A DNA stretch of 64,000 nucleotides from Candidatus Sumerlaeia bacterium (GCA_019634695.1 JAHCAW010000014.1:16934-80933); one strand, 5' to 3'; shown: positions 24,140 to 33,279, counted from the first letter of the stretch. Translations and numbers: made by a program. Notes: generated by a model not told the origin, from the letters alone.

Positions 24140-24973
24140 GTGATCTGTTTCTGCCACATGACGAAGACCGCAGGCACGACGCTGCACCACGGCCTGCGAC
24201 ACAACTTCGGCACGAACTACGTCGAGTTCAACCGCATCCCGCAACTGGAGCACCAGGTGCGTCTGCTGCGGGTGCTCAAGGGGCTGCGGCCGAATCTGGG
24301 CGGCATCGGCGGCCACTACCTGCGGGCCAACGACGAGTTCGCCAAGGTCTTCCCCGACGTGACGTACTTCACCTTCCTGCGCGATCCGGTCCGTCGCTTC
24401 TTCTCTTGGTACAAGGGCCAGATGCAGGGCGGCAAGCACAGCCACACCGTGCAGGACCATTGCGCGAACGAGCGGTGGCGCAACTACCAGACGAAGTTTC
24501 TGCTGGGCTGCATCACGGGTGCGGAGCGCGAGTTCGCGGCCGGCGCGGCCGAGCTCGAGAAGGCCAAGGGCATCCTGCGCGAGCGCTACGCCTTCGTCGG
24601 CCTTGTCGAACGCTACGACGAAAGCCTGCTGCTGATGCGCGACGCGCTGCGCATTCCGCGGTTCGACATCCGCTACGAGCAGCGCAACGTGAAGAAGAGC
24701 GGCGACGCGCTCGCCTCGCTCTCGGCCGACGAGCGGGCCTGCCTCGAGGAGGCCAACAGCCTCGACATCGCGCTGTACGACTACGCCTGCGACGTAATCT
24801 GGCCGGAGCAGGTGGCGCGCTATCCGGGCGACCTTGCCGCCGACCTCACCGCCTTCAAGCGCGACAACGAAGGCTTCGTCTTCGACCGCTTCGGCCTCCT
24901 GCGCTACCGCGTGGCCAAGCACGGATTCTACCGTCCCCTGACAGCGATGGTGCAGCTCTCCAAGGCCACCTGA
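24140..24973 (+). CDS. sulfotransferase family protein
   Basis: 277 residues from GTG 24140, preceded by GGGAGG at about seven bases. The PAPS-binding 5' loop is MTKTAGTTL at residues 7-15. The 3' phosphate motif is FLRDPVRRFFSWYKGQ, as in the Sulfotransfer_2/heparan-sulfotransferase-like group. The C-terminal half is helical and less conserved. These enzymes move sulfate from PAPS to sugar hydroxyls or amines. Placed directly after the uronic-acid genes, it suggests the exopolysaccharide is sulfated. No PAPS synthesis genes are in the window. Confidence 0.8.
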   Translation: MICFCHMTKTAGTTLHHGLRHNFGTNYVEFNRIPQLEHQVRLLRVLKGLRPNLGGIGGHYLRANDEFAKVFPDVTYFTFLRDPVRRFFSWYKGQMQGGKHSHTVQDHCANERWRNYQTKFLLGCITGAEREFAAGAAELEKAKGILRERYAFVGLVERYDESLLLMRDALRIPRFDIRYEQRNVKKSGDALASLSADERACLEEANSLDIALYDYACDVIWPEQVARYPGDLAADLTAFKRDNEGFVFDRFGLLRYRVAKHGFYRPLTAMVQLSKAT

Positions 24974-25092
24974 CCAAGCCAGCAGACCTCGCCGATTCAT
25001 CAGCAGTGCGGATCACTTGCGGGGTTGGGACTGCCTGACCTTCCACTCAAGCCCGCGCTGCACCACCTTCCCGAGAAGGATACCTGTCCTAG

Positions 25093-26385
25093 ATGACGTC
25101 AGATCAACAGCGCAAGTCGTCCCTGATCGAGATCGAAGGACCCGTATCGCTGCGGGGCGAAGTCCGCGTGCGTGGCGCCAAGAACGCCTCGCTGCCGATC
25201 CTGGCCGCGGCGGCCCTGACCGGCGACCGGGTGCGACTGACCAATCTGCCGACGGAGTTGGTGGATGTTGGCTTGATGGTGGATTCGCTGCGTCACATCG
25301 GCGCCGAAGTTGCCGTCGAGGATGGCGCCGCCACGATCGCCTGCCCGACCATCCGCGCGACCTCGCTGCCGGCCGACCTTGCCAGCAGCTTCCGCTATTC
25401 TCTCCTCTTTCTCGGTTTGCTGGTGGCCCGCGCGGGCGAGGCGGAAATCCCGCTGCCGGGCGGCTGCAAGCTGGGCGACCGCAAGTTCGACCTGCACGTC
25501 GAGGGCCTTCGGCGTCTCGGGGCGGAGGTGACGGTGGAGGAACGCCGCATCGTCGCCCGGGCCGACAAACTCAAGGGCGCCGACATCAGCTTCTACCTGC
25601 CGACGACCTCGGGCACGGAGAACGTGATCCTCGCGGCCTGTTTCGCCGAGGGCCGCACGCGCATCCTGAACGCGAACACGCGCCCCGAGATCGTTGACAT
25701 GGCGAACCTGCTGAACGCCATGGGCGCGAACATCACGGTGCGCAACCGCGTGGTCGAGATCGAGGGCGGTCGCCCGTTGACGGGAGCCGCGCATCACATC
25801 ATGAGCGGTTGGGACGAGGCGCTGACCTATGTCCTGGCCGCAGGGACGACCGGGGGCGAAGTGTGCGTCCGCGACTTCACCCTCGATCATGTGCAGGGCG
25901 ACGTCGCCTACCTGCGCGAGGCTGGGCTGGATGTCTTCGAGTGGGGTGGCAACGTCTATGCGACGGCCCGGAATCGAACGCTCCGGCCCTTCGATCTGTT
26001 TACGGCGCCGTACCCGGGAGTGAATTCAGACATGCAGCCGCTGTTCGCGGCCTTCGCAAGCCGCGCGCATGGATCGAGTTCCGTGACGGACCAGCGCTTC
26101 ACCGAGCGCTTCCAGTATGCCGGCGAGCTGCGCAAGCTCGGCATCGCGATCGAATCGTACGGCAACTGTGCCGTCATCGAGGGACCGTCACGACTGGTCG
26201 GCACGCGGGTGAGTGCGTTGGACCTGCGGTGCGGGGCGGCCCTCGTGATCGCTGCACTCGGGGCGCAGGGCACCACGACGATCGACAACTGCAAGCAGAT
26301 CTATCGCGGCTACGAACATCTCGTGCCGCGGATGTCGGCGCTCGGGGCACAGATTCGCGCGGTGGAGTCGGTCGCCACTTCATGA
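25093..26385 (+). CDS. divergent UDP-N-acetylglucosamine 1-carboxyvinyltransferase (MurA-like)
   Basis: 430 residues. MurA joins the enolpyruvyl group of PEP to UDP-GlcNAc. Preserved are GAKNASLPIL, the catalytic-cysteine loop LPGGC followed by DRKFDLH, SGTENVILAA, the catalytic Asp in NSDMQ, the Arg in FTERFQYA, DLRCGAAL and YRGYEHL. Altered are the RASxW segment (here FRYSLLFLGLL) and the usual RIETGTF region (here IMSGWDEALTYVL). So this is an active-looking but divergent copy. It sits between a sulfotransferase and a MurB-like gene within the polysaccharide arm, and may serve the exopolysaccharide rather than, or besides, peptidoglycan. Confidence 0.8.
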   Translation: MTSDQQRKSSLIEIEGPVSLRGEVRVRGAKNASLPILAAAALTGDRVRLTNLPTELVDVGLMVDSLRHIGAEVAVEDGAATIACPTIRATSLPADLASSFRYSLLFLGLLVARAGEAEIPLPGGCKLGDRKFDLHVEGLRRLGAEVTVEERRIVARADKLKGADISFYLPTTSGTENVILAACFAEGRTRILNANTRPEIVDMANLLNAMGANITVRNRVVEIEGGRPLTGAAHHIMSGWDEALTYVLAAGTTGGEVCVRDFTLDHVQGDVAYLREAGLDVFEWGGNVYATARNRTLRPFDLFTAPYPGVNSDMQPLFAAFASRAHGSSSVTDQRFTERFQYAGELRKLGIAIESYGNCAVIEGPSRLVGTRVSALDLRCGAALVIAALGAQGTTTIDNCKQIYRGYEHLVPRMSALGAQIRAVESVATS

Positions 26386-27354
26386 CGGCTGCCGGGACGA
26401 CTGTGTTGGAGAAACTCGCCCGGCGGTTGGGCGAGATGTGCCCAGGTGGCGTTCGTCGCGACGAGCCTTGTCGGCACTGGCTACTGGGCGATCGGCGGGC
26501 CCGCGGATTTGCTGGTCGAGCCCGGAGCGCCGGCCGAGGTCGCCGCTGCGGTCCGCGAGCTCCGGGATTCGGGCGTACCGGTTGCCGTCATCGGAGGGGG
26601 CACGAATGTGCTCTTTCCGGACGAGGGTTTCCGGGGCGTGGTGCTGAAGGTCGCGGGGCGACTGAATCGCTTTCGGATTGATGGGTGCCGAGTCGAGTCG
26701 GAGTCGGGCGTCTGGGTGCCGCGTCTGGCGCGCACCGCGGGGTGCCTTGGCCTGACGGGGATCGAGCATACCGTCGGGATTCCGGGAACGCTGGGCGGCT
26801 TGGTGCTGATGAACGGAGGCAGCCAGCGCAAGGGCATCGGCACGCATGTCGTGCGCGTGACCGGATGCGATGCCTCAGGGAATCCAGTCTCCTTCACACG
26901 CGAGGAGTGCGCGTTTGCGTATCGCGAGTCGCGCCTGCAGACGAATGGGTGCATCGTCACCGGGGTGGAGCTTGAGTTGGCGCGCGGCGATGCCGCTGCG
27001 ATTCGCCGCGAGATGATCGGAATCATGAAGAGCCGTCGGTTGAAGTTTCCGAAGCGGCTGCCGAACTGCGGCTCGGTCTTCGTCAGCAATCCCGCGATGT
27101 ACGAGAAGTTCGGCCCGCCCGGCAAGATGATCGAAGATGCGGGCCTGAAGGGAACACGTATTGGCGGGGCGCTGATTCCCGAACTGCACGGCAACTTCAT
27201 CGTGAACACGGGCGGGGCGACGGCGGATGACGTGAAGCGGTTGGTGCGCTTGGTGCGGGAGCGTGTGGAGGCGCGGACGGGCTTCTGGCTGGTGTGCGAG
27301 GTCAGGACTCTGCTCGCGGACGGCACATTCGTGCCGCTTCATGACAGGCTATAG
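26382..27354 (+). CDS. UDP-N-acetylenolpyruvoylglucosamine reductase (MurB-like), apparent 5' frameshift
   Basis: An uninterrupted frame covers GTG 26446 to 27354 (302 residues). MurB motifs are good: IGGPADLLVEP, VIGGGTNVLFPDEG, GIEHTVGIPGTLGG, AFAYRESRLQ (catalytic Arg region), NCGSVFVSNP (catalytic Ser), GKMIEDAGLKGTRIGGALIP and LVCEVRTLL (catalytic Glu). The expected N terminus is in another frame: ATG 26382, overlapping the MurA-like stop, reads EKLARRLGEM and GGVRRDEPCRH. Between DEP and IGGPAD lie 22 bases, not a multiple of three, so a one-base insertion or two-base loss is implied at about 26469-26487. It reduces the enolpyruvyl group to lactyl and pairs with the preceding gene. Confidence 0.75.
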
Positions 27355-27365
27355 GGAACGGTTCG

Positions 27366-27920
27366 ATGGGTCTGGCATCCTGCTTCACGCGTGATCTGCG
27401 CTCGAATGGACGGAAGGTGCCCGGGCCGATTGGCTTGGTGCAGCGCTACCTGTTTAATGCGGGCTACAGGGTGGTCGTATTGTATCGAATCGCGATGCTG
27501 CTGCGCCAGTCAAGGATACCGCTGCGAATCGGCAGGCTTTTCGCGCTGGTCATTCTCTCCAGACTGGCTCGCGTACCCGGTGTCGAGATCAACACCAAGT
27601 ACCCCATCGGTGACGGGCTGCACATCGGGCACCCCCATGACATCGTCATCGGTGGGGGTGCGCGCATCGGTCGAAACGTCATTATCTACAATGGTGTCAC
27701 GCTCGGTTCGAAGGGGCCGGACGACAACGTCGATATCGCGGATCGGTTTCCCGAGATCGGTGACGACGTCACCATCTATCCCGGGGCGAAGATCATCGGG
27801 AATGTGAAGATCGGGGCCAGATCGACGGTCGGGGCAAACTCGGTGGTATTGAAGTCGTTTGATGAGGACAGCGTGATCGCGGGCGTGCCTGCCCGGCTTA
27901 TTCGAAAGGGGTCTGGGTGA
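27366..27920 (+). CDS. hexapeptide-repeat acyltransferase (serine acetyltransferase-like)
   Basis: 184 residues. A helical N terminus (VQRYLFNAGYRVVVLYRIAM) is followed by a left-handed beta helix of hexapeptide repeats: IGDGLHIGHPHDIVIGGGAR, IGRNVIIYNGVTLG, IGDDVTIYPGAKIIGNVKIG, and the SAT-like end GANSVVLKSFDEDSVIAGVP. The His in HIGHPHDIV corresponds to the acyltransferase catalytic region. In polysaccharide loci such proteins acetylate sugars rather than serine. The start ATG 27366 has GGAA upstream, and the stop overlaps the flippase start by four bases. Confidence 0.82.
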   Translation: MGLASCFTRDLRSNGRKVPGPIGLVQRYLFNAGYRVVVLYRIAMLLRQSRIPLRIGRLFALVILSRLARVPGVEINTKYPIGDGLHIGHPHDIVIGGGARIGRNVIIYNGVTLGSKGPDDNVDIADRFPEIGDDVTIYPGAKIIGNVKIGARSTVGANSVVLKSFDEDSVIAGVPARLIRKGSG

Positions 27921-29341
27921 AGCCACACGCGGGATCGCATCCGGGGCCGAAACGGCCGGGCTTTGCGAGATCCACCATCCAGACGGTCAGCGTCCGCTTC
28001 ATGCTGCTCGTGGCTGGTATGGGCACGGGTGTCATTCTCGCACGGTGGCTCGGCCCGGAGGGAGTCGGCATCTATGCACTTCTGTTGCTGATGAAGGATC
28101 TGTCGTACCGGTTCTCGAATCTTGGACTCGGCATGGCCATCGCGTTCTTCATCGCACGACGCCTGGTGTCGGCGCGTCGCCTGCTGCCCTTGGCCTGCAT
28201 TTTGGCGGCCGTCCTGTCCGGTCTCTCGCTGCTGGCCTTGCTGCTGGTTTGGCGCGAGCCATGGTCCCCTTGGCACAACATCAGGCCCTTCTGGTTCTTC
28301 CTGGCCCTTCCGACTGTCCCTGTGCTTTTCTTTCGGACGTTCTTCGAGCGGTTTCTGAAAGGACAGTTGCACATCACCGCGGTCAATCTCGCGGACATGA
28401 CGGGAGATTTCTCGCAGTTCCCCCTGCTCGGTATCTTCGTCATTCTACTCGATGGGGGGCTGACGGGTGCCATTCTGGCGCTGGTGATCGGGGACAGTCT
28501 TCGCATGCTCTTCCTGGCCGGCTACCTCTTCCGCTTCCGTGCGGTCGTTGTGCAGCGCGGCGATGGGGAATACGAGCAGGCATCGACTCCGCGCCTCCTT
28601 GGGGGGCTTCTGCACTATGGCAAGTGGCAGTATCTCTTTCTGTTCGCCAACTTTCTCGTGGAGGACCTTCCGCTCATTCTTGTCAAGAGCTTGACGATGA
28701 ACGACGCGTTGGTCGGCTTCTATTCGAGAGCTCGGGCGCTTGGTCGGCAGACACGCCTGATGACCATGCCGGTCACATCGGTACTATTCCCTTTCACTGC
28801 GGCATCGGAGGAGTCGGTTGCCGTCAGGCGCACCAACATCCTCTGTCGCAACATGCTGCTCGTTACCACGATCGGCGTGTCCTGTTCGTGCCTTGTCGCC
28901 GAGCCCGTCATCGTCCTTCTTTATGGCTCTGAGTTCCGGCCATCCGTTCCGGTCTTCTATGCCTTGGCTCCAGGCGTCATCCTGTGGCCGTTCGGTCGCT
29001 TCCTGGCGACGCACCTGCTTGCGTCAGGCGAACCCAAACGGGTGTTCTTCGCATCGATTCCGACCTTGCTGATCGGGGGCACCTCCTGCTGGGTCTTGAC
29101 TACTCGCTTTGGGATTCTCGGTGCAGGCTGGGGAGCGAGTATCATGTTTGCGATCGATGCATTCGTCCGGCTCCTCCAGTATCGCGCGCGGTTCGGAGTG
29201 AAGTTCCGGGATGCCATGGTGATCACCCGGGAGGATATCGAACGATACCGCCAGCTTCCAGAGTTGATCAAGAATCGCGGGAAGCGCAAGAAGGCCAAGA
29301 CACGCTCCGAGAGCGATGGGGAGCCGACACTTGAGGGCTGA
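27917..29341 (+). CDS. polysaccharide flippase (Wzx/MATE-like)
   Basis: 474 residues from GTG 27917, with AAGGGG six bases upstream. About twelve to fourteen hydrophobic helices are visible. The start pattern STIQTVSVRFMLLVAGMGTG then ARWLGPEGVGIYALLLLMKD is the classic polysaccharide-biosynthesis flippase opening. Later segments include YSRARALGRQTRLMTMPVTS and FGILGAGWGASIMFAIDA. It ends in a basic Lys/Arg-rich cytoplasmic tail. It would flip undecaprenyl-linked repeat units to the periplasmic face. It lies between the acyltransferase and a glycosyltransferase with overlapping ends, so it is part of one transcription unit. Confidence 0.87.
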   Translation: MKPHAGSHPGPKRPGFARSTIQTVSVRFMLLVAGMGTGVILARWLGPEGVGIYALLLLMKDLSYRFSNLGLGMAIAFFIARRLVSARRLLPLACILAAVLSGLSLLALLLVWREPWSPWHNIRPFWFFLALPTVPVLFFRTFFERFLKGQLHITAVNLADMTGDFSQFPLLGIFVILLDGGLTGAILALVIGDSLRMLFLAGYLFRFRAVVVQRGDGEYEQASTPRLLGGLLHYGKWQYLFLFANFLVEDLPLILVKSLTMNDALVGFYSRARALGRQTRLMTMPVTSVLFPFTAASEESVAVRRTNILCRNMLLVTTIGVSCSCLVAEPVIVLLYGSEFRPSVPVFYALAPGVILWPFGRFLATHLLASGEPKRVFFASIPTLLIGGTSCWVLTTRFGILGAGWGASIMFAIDAFVRLLQYRARFGVKFRDAMVITREDIERYRQLPELIKNRGKRKKAKTRSESDGEPTLEG

Positions 29342-30509
29342 GCCCCGCGTCCTGTTCCTGATCTCCGTGATGGGCCACGGCAGGGGCGGGCACTTCTACA
29401 GCCTTCGCACGACGGCCGAGGCGCTCGCGAGCGAGTTTCCCTGCATGATCGCGATGCTCGGGCGGCACGAGTCGCCGGTCGTTGGCGCATCTTCGGTGCC
29501 CACCTGCGTGGTGCGCACGACGGGACTGAATCTGCCAACGGCGCTGGGCGGGCTGCAGGACCTGATTCGCGAATGGAAGCCAACCGTCCTGCACGCCTTT
29601 GACGTGTCGAGCCATGGGTTGGCGCGCCTGGCGGGGGCGCGGGCCGGAGTCCCCGTCGTGACCACCAAGGCCGGCGGGCCGAATCCGAAGCGCTTCTTTC
29701 CGCTCGCCGACGACATCGTCCTGTTCAGCTCCGAGAACATGGAGTTCTTCTCTTCGCACCCCAAGTTTCGCGGCGTGCGCCTGCACCACATCGCGAATCG
29801 CGCTGTCGAGATCGAGGACGATGCGGACCGGATTGCAGCCATTCGCCAGGATCTGGTCCCGGCACGCCCGACGCTCATGCGCATCGCGCGCTTCAATCCG
29901 CACTACCGCGAGAGCATCGTGCAGGCGGTCAACCTGACGAAGCGCCTCAACGCCGACGGGGCGGCCTGCCAGTTGGTTCTTGTCGGCACGCCCCAGATTC
30001 CCGAGGTCCACCGCGAGATCGTCGCCCTGAGGGACGAGCACATCCACATTTACTCGGATGATCGTTTCACTGTCGAAGCCAGTCGCCTTCTGGGCGTGGC
30101 CGACTTTGTTGTGGCAACCGGGCGGTCCATTATGGAGGCGAGCAGCAAGGGGCGCGTTCTGTTGACGCCCCTGGCCGGCGGCTCGATTCCCGCCTTGGTG
30201 ACCACCGGCAACTTTCCGGAGTTCTTTGCCACGAACTTCTCGCCGCGCAATCGCCTGCCCGACTACGACGAAGAGTCAAACTACGCGCGGGTTCGCGAGC
30301 TTGTTCGCGGCGACACGGCCGGGGTCGAGGAGCTGAAGCGCCAGTCGCGCGAGTGGTTCGAGCGCCACTTCAGCATCCGGGCCGCGATTCCGACCTATCG
30401 CGCCATCTATCAGGGGGCGATGGAACGCGGCCGAGGCGGCGCGCATCCGTTGGATGCACTCATTCACGTCGCCATGAGCGTTCGCCAGTTCGCTTCCGCC
30501 GAGCAATGA
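29316..30509 (+). CDS. GT4-like glycosyltransferase
   Basis: 397 residues from ATG 29316, overlapping the flippase by 26 bases; TTG 29331 behind GGGGAG is an alternative start. The N-terminal fold opens RVLFLISVMGHGRGGHFYSL, with the Gly-rich loop of GT-B enzymes. Further motifs: WKPTVLHAFDVSSHGLARLA, VPVVTTKAGGPNPKRFF, IARFNPHYRESIVQAVNLTK and, in the donor-binding region, GVADFVVATGRSIMEASSKG, which carries the Glu of the family's EX7E area. The sugar donor is unknown. It overlaps the CapA-like gene by four bases. Confidence 0.75.
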   Translation: MGSRHLRAEPRVLFLISVMGHGRGGHFYSLRTTAEALASEFPCMIAMLGRHESPVVGASSVPTCVVRTTGLNLPTALGGLQDLIREWKPTVLHAFDVSSHGLARLAGARAGVPVVTTKAGGPNPKRFFPLADDIVLFSSENMEFFSSHPKFRGVRLHHIANRAVEIEDDADRIAAIRQDLVPARPTLMRIARFNPHYRESIVQAVNLTKRLNADGAACQLVLVGTPQIPEVHREIVALRDEHIHIYSDDRFTVEASRLLGVADFVVATGRSIMEASSKGRVLLTPLAGGSIPALVTTGNFPEFFATNFSPRNRLPDYDEESNYARVRELVRGDTAGVEELKRQSREWFERHFSIRAAIPTYRAIYQGAMERGRGGAHPLDALIHVAMSVRQFASAEQ

Positions 30510-31657
30510 CAGCGCGCATCCTCATCGCGGGCGACGTCTGCCCGATCAACGCCAACGAGGCGCCCTTTGCGGGCGGCACGATCGGTTCGTTGGCGGGCGG
30601 GTTGACGGGACTCGTCGAGCGTGCCGATCTGGCCGTTGCGAATCTGGAGTGCCCGCTGATCGCCCGCCCGACGCCGATCGCGAAGAGCGGCGCGGCGATT
30701 GGTGCGTTGGTGGGGACGGCGGTCGGGCTGAAGGCACTGGGCTTCGGCGCGTACAGTCTGGCGAACAACCACATCATGGACCATGGCGCGGAAGGGCTCG
30801 CCTCGACGCGGGCCGCGCTGGACGATGCGGGCATTCCCTGGTTTGGCATCGGGGCAACGCGTGAGGAGGCGGCACGCCCCTTCGAGGCCACGGTGCGCGG
30901 AATCGATGTGAGCATCTTCACGGCGGCCGAGAGCGAGTTCTCGATCGTCGGCGCGAACCAGCCCGGCGCCAACCCGATCGATCCGGCGCGGCTGGCACTG
31001 GCGGTTTCCGAGCACGCGCGGCGCGGGCGCTTCGTCATCGTGCTGTTGCATGCCGGCAAGGAATACTACCCGTATCCGCCGCCGGGATTGCAGGACCTTG
31101 CGCATGTTCTGCTCGAGGCGGGCGCGCGCTGCATCGTGTGCCAGCATTCGCATTGCATGGGCGCGGTCGAGCGCCATGCGGACGGCGTCGCGTTCTACGG
31201 CCAGGGCAACATGCTGTTCGACTGGGCGACGCCGCGGCCGGCCTCGTGGTACGAGGGCTTCGCCGTGGAGCTGCAAGTGGCCGCGGATCGTTCGTTCGAG
31301 TTCGCGCTGCATCCGGTGAAGCAGGTTCGCGGCACCCCGGGAGTGACCGTGGAGGGGCCGGATGCGGGGAAGGCATTGAAGGAGCGCCTTGCGGCGATGG
31401 GCACCGCGTGCGGCGACCGGGCGTTTGTCGAGGCCGAGTGGCGCAGGTTCTGTCGCGCCAAGCGCGACTTGTACTTCAGCATCCTGAAGGGGCACGGTCG
31501 ACTGGCCCGGGCGTTGAACCGCAAGACCGGCCTGGCCGGGGCAGCGTATTCGGAGGAAGCGCTGAACACGCTGCTGAACGTGGTGCGATGCGAGAGCCAT
31601 CGCGAAGTGTTGCTGACCGTGCTCGACGAGATACTTGCCGCAAGGAAGAGCCGCTGA
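30506..31657 (+). CDS. CapA-like metallophosphoesterase-fold protein
   Basis: 383 residues from ATG 30506, coupled to the upstream stop (ATGA). The CapA/PgsA pattern is clear: LIAGDVCPINA, ADLAVANLECPLI, YSLANNHIMDHGAEGLASTR, IVLLHAGKEYYPYPPPGLQD, IVCQHSHCMGAVERH and FYGQGNMLFDW. The Asp, Asn-Asn-His and His-x-His residues of a binuclear metal site are kept. CapA proteins act in poly-gamma-glutamate capsule synthesis, and relatives occur in many exopolysaccharide loci with an unknown hydrolase or ligase role. There is no signal peptide, and the C terminus is helical and basic. Confidence 0.82.
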   Translation: MTARILIAGDVCPINANEAPFAGGTIGSLAGGLTGLVERADLAVANLECPLIARPTPIAKSGAAIGALVGTAVGLKALGFGAYSLANNHIMDHGAEGLASTRAALDDAGIPWFGIGATREEAARPFEATVRGIDVSIFTAAESEFSIVGANQPGANPIDPARLALAVSEHARRGRFVIVLLHAGKEYYPYPPPGLQDLAHVLLEAGARCIVCQHSHCMGAVERHADGVAFYGQGNMLFDWATPRPASWYEGFAVELQVAADRSFEFALHPVKQVRGTPGVTVEGPDAGKALKERLAAMGTACGDRAFVEAEWRRFCRAKRDLYFSILKGHGRLARALNRKTGLAGAAYSEEALNTLLNVVRCESHREVLLTVLDEILAARKSR

Positions 31658-31662
31658 CAAAT

Positions 31663-33279
31663 ATGCCGACCCCTCCGCCGCCACCCATCGAGACATCGCG
31701 CCACCTGTTCCAGGCGCCACGGTTCCGTTCGCCCGACGGACGCTGGCACGACTGGATCGAGGATGCGCACGCGACGCTGTCGGGGGAGTGCGTGATCGAT
31801 CCGGCGGCGATTCTGTCGCTGCTGTGCTTCAGCCAAGTGTGCGGCGACAACACGTTGGTGCGCGGAATCGAGCGCCAGCCCTGGCTGTCGGAGATCCGGC
31901 CGGACGGCTCGGTGCGACTGGAGGAGATTCCGCCGCACGGGACCATCGCGCCGACGGTTGCCGAGATGGCCACCGAGTTTCTGGCGCGTGTCGAGGCGGA
32001 GGCACGGCGGGTCTGCGCGGGCCGCGCGCACATCTACCTGCTGCTGACCGGCGGGTTGGACAGCCGAATCGTTGCGGGCGTGGTGGCGCGCCTGCATCGC
32101 GAGGGATTCCTGAACTGCACGCCCGTTGCGGTGACGTGGGGCTTTCCGGATTCGCGCGACGCGGGCTATGCGGAGGCGATCGCGCGGCACTATGGGTTCG
32201 AGTGGATCAATGCGCCATTCGGGCCCGAGGTCGTGCGGGACAACATCGACGTGACGGGCAAGTGGCTCGGCGCGCTGCACTCGCCCGAGATGTTGCACTA
32301 CATGACATGGTTCGAGCGGGTCGAGCGCGACGCGCTGGTACTGGCGGGCAGCTATGGCGATTCGATCGGGCGCGCGGAGTTCGCCGGGCTGCACCTGCTG
32401 GAGTTGGGGCCGCGCAAGCCGTCGGATCCCTTCGCCTTGATGCGCCCGGGAGTGCGTGCGGCGGCGGACCGCCAGGTGCGCGAGTGGAACGAGAACCTGC
32501 GCCGGCGTGCGTCGAACGCGCCGCTTCATGCGCAGTGCGAGCACTGGATGCAGGGCTATCGCATGCGCGGCAACCTGTGCCATGCGCTCACCGTGATCAA
32601 TCGCTACGCGACGATCTACCAGATGTTCACCGATCCGGAGGTGTACGGATACATGTGGTCGTTGCATCCGGCGTGCCGGACGGACGACATGTACGCGATG
32701 GTACTGGAGCGGCTGGACCCGTTCCTGGCGCGGTTGCCCTGGGCGCGGACGAACCGGGCGCTGAGCGGCGCGACGCACGGCGCGCGCGAGGAGCTCAAGC
32801 CGCACTACCATGACTACACCGGCTGGTCGGCGGGCGCCCTGCGCGAGCGGCTCGAGGAACTCGTGGATCCTGAGTGGTTTGGCGACACCGGAGTGTTCGA
32901 TTCGGCAGGTATCGTCGCGTTGCGCGAGAAGGTTGCCGCGATGAAGACGCGGGTGGGCCGGGCGAACGATGTCTGGTTTTGGCTTGCCGGATTCCGGAGC
33001 TTCGTTTCCCATCTGGAAGCGGGTGGCTTGCGGGTGCGCTTCGACGCGGATGCGTCGGCTGCGACGGGATCGGGCGAGGCGCCGCGCAAGGAATCGGTGG
33101 TCGCGACGGTTGGCGCGGCGCTGGCGGAGAAGTCGCCGGGACTGACGTCGATCGGCAAGCGCCTGCGGACGAAGTATCGGATGATGCGGCGTGCTCGCCT
33201 GCGCCAGCAAAGCCTGCGGGCCTTTCCGCCGCAGCCGCCGAATCGCCCCTCAGGCGATGGACCCGGGAGTTCTGTATGA
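31663..33279 (+). CDS. asparagine-synthase-like ATP-dependent enzyme lacking the glutaminase domain
   Basis: 538 residues from ATG 31663. The PP-loop pyrophosphatase motif LTGGLDSR is at residues 128-135, with VAVTWGFPDSRDAGYAEAIA and LVLAGSYGDSIGRAEF as in asparagine synthase C-terminal domains. The N terminus has no catalytic Cys2 and no glutaminase fold, so it would use free ammonia or another nucleophile. Relatives in polysaccharide loci are thought to amidate sugar carboxylates. The UDP-sugar dehydrogenase encoded upstream would provide such uronic acids. The C-terminal 70 residues are basic and low-complexity. Its stop overlaps the next gene. Confidence 0.75.
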   Translation: MPTPPPPPIETSRHLFQAPRFRSPDGRWHDWIEDAHATLSGECVIDPAAILSLLCFSQVCGDNTLVRGIERQPWLSEIRPDGSVRLEEIPPHGTIAPTVAEMATEFLARVEAEARRVCAGRAHIYLLLTGGLDSRIVAGVVARLHREGFLNCTPVAVTWGFPDSRDAGYAEAIARHYGFEWINAPFGPEVVRDNIDVTGKWLGALHSPEMLHYMTWFERVERDALVLAGSYGDSIGRAEFAGLHLLELGPRKPSDPFALMRPGVRAAADRQVREWNENLRRRASNAPLHAQCEHWMQGYRMRGNLCHALTVINRYATIYQMFTDPEVYGYMWSLHPACRTDDMYAMVLERLDPFLARLPWARTNRALSGATHGAREELKPHYHDYTGWSAGALRERLEELVDPEWFGDTGVFDSAGIVALREKVAAMKTRVGRANDVWFWLAGFRSFVSHLEAGGLRVRFDADASAATGSGEAPRKESVVATVGAALAEKSPGLTSIGKRLRTKYRMMRRARLRQQSLRAFPPQPPNRPSGDGPGSSV

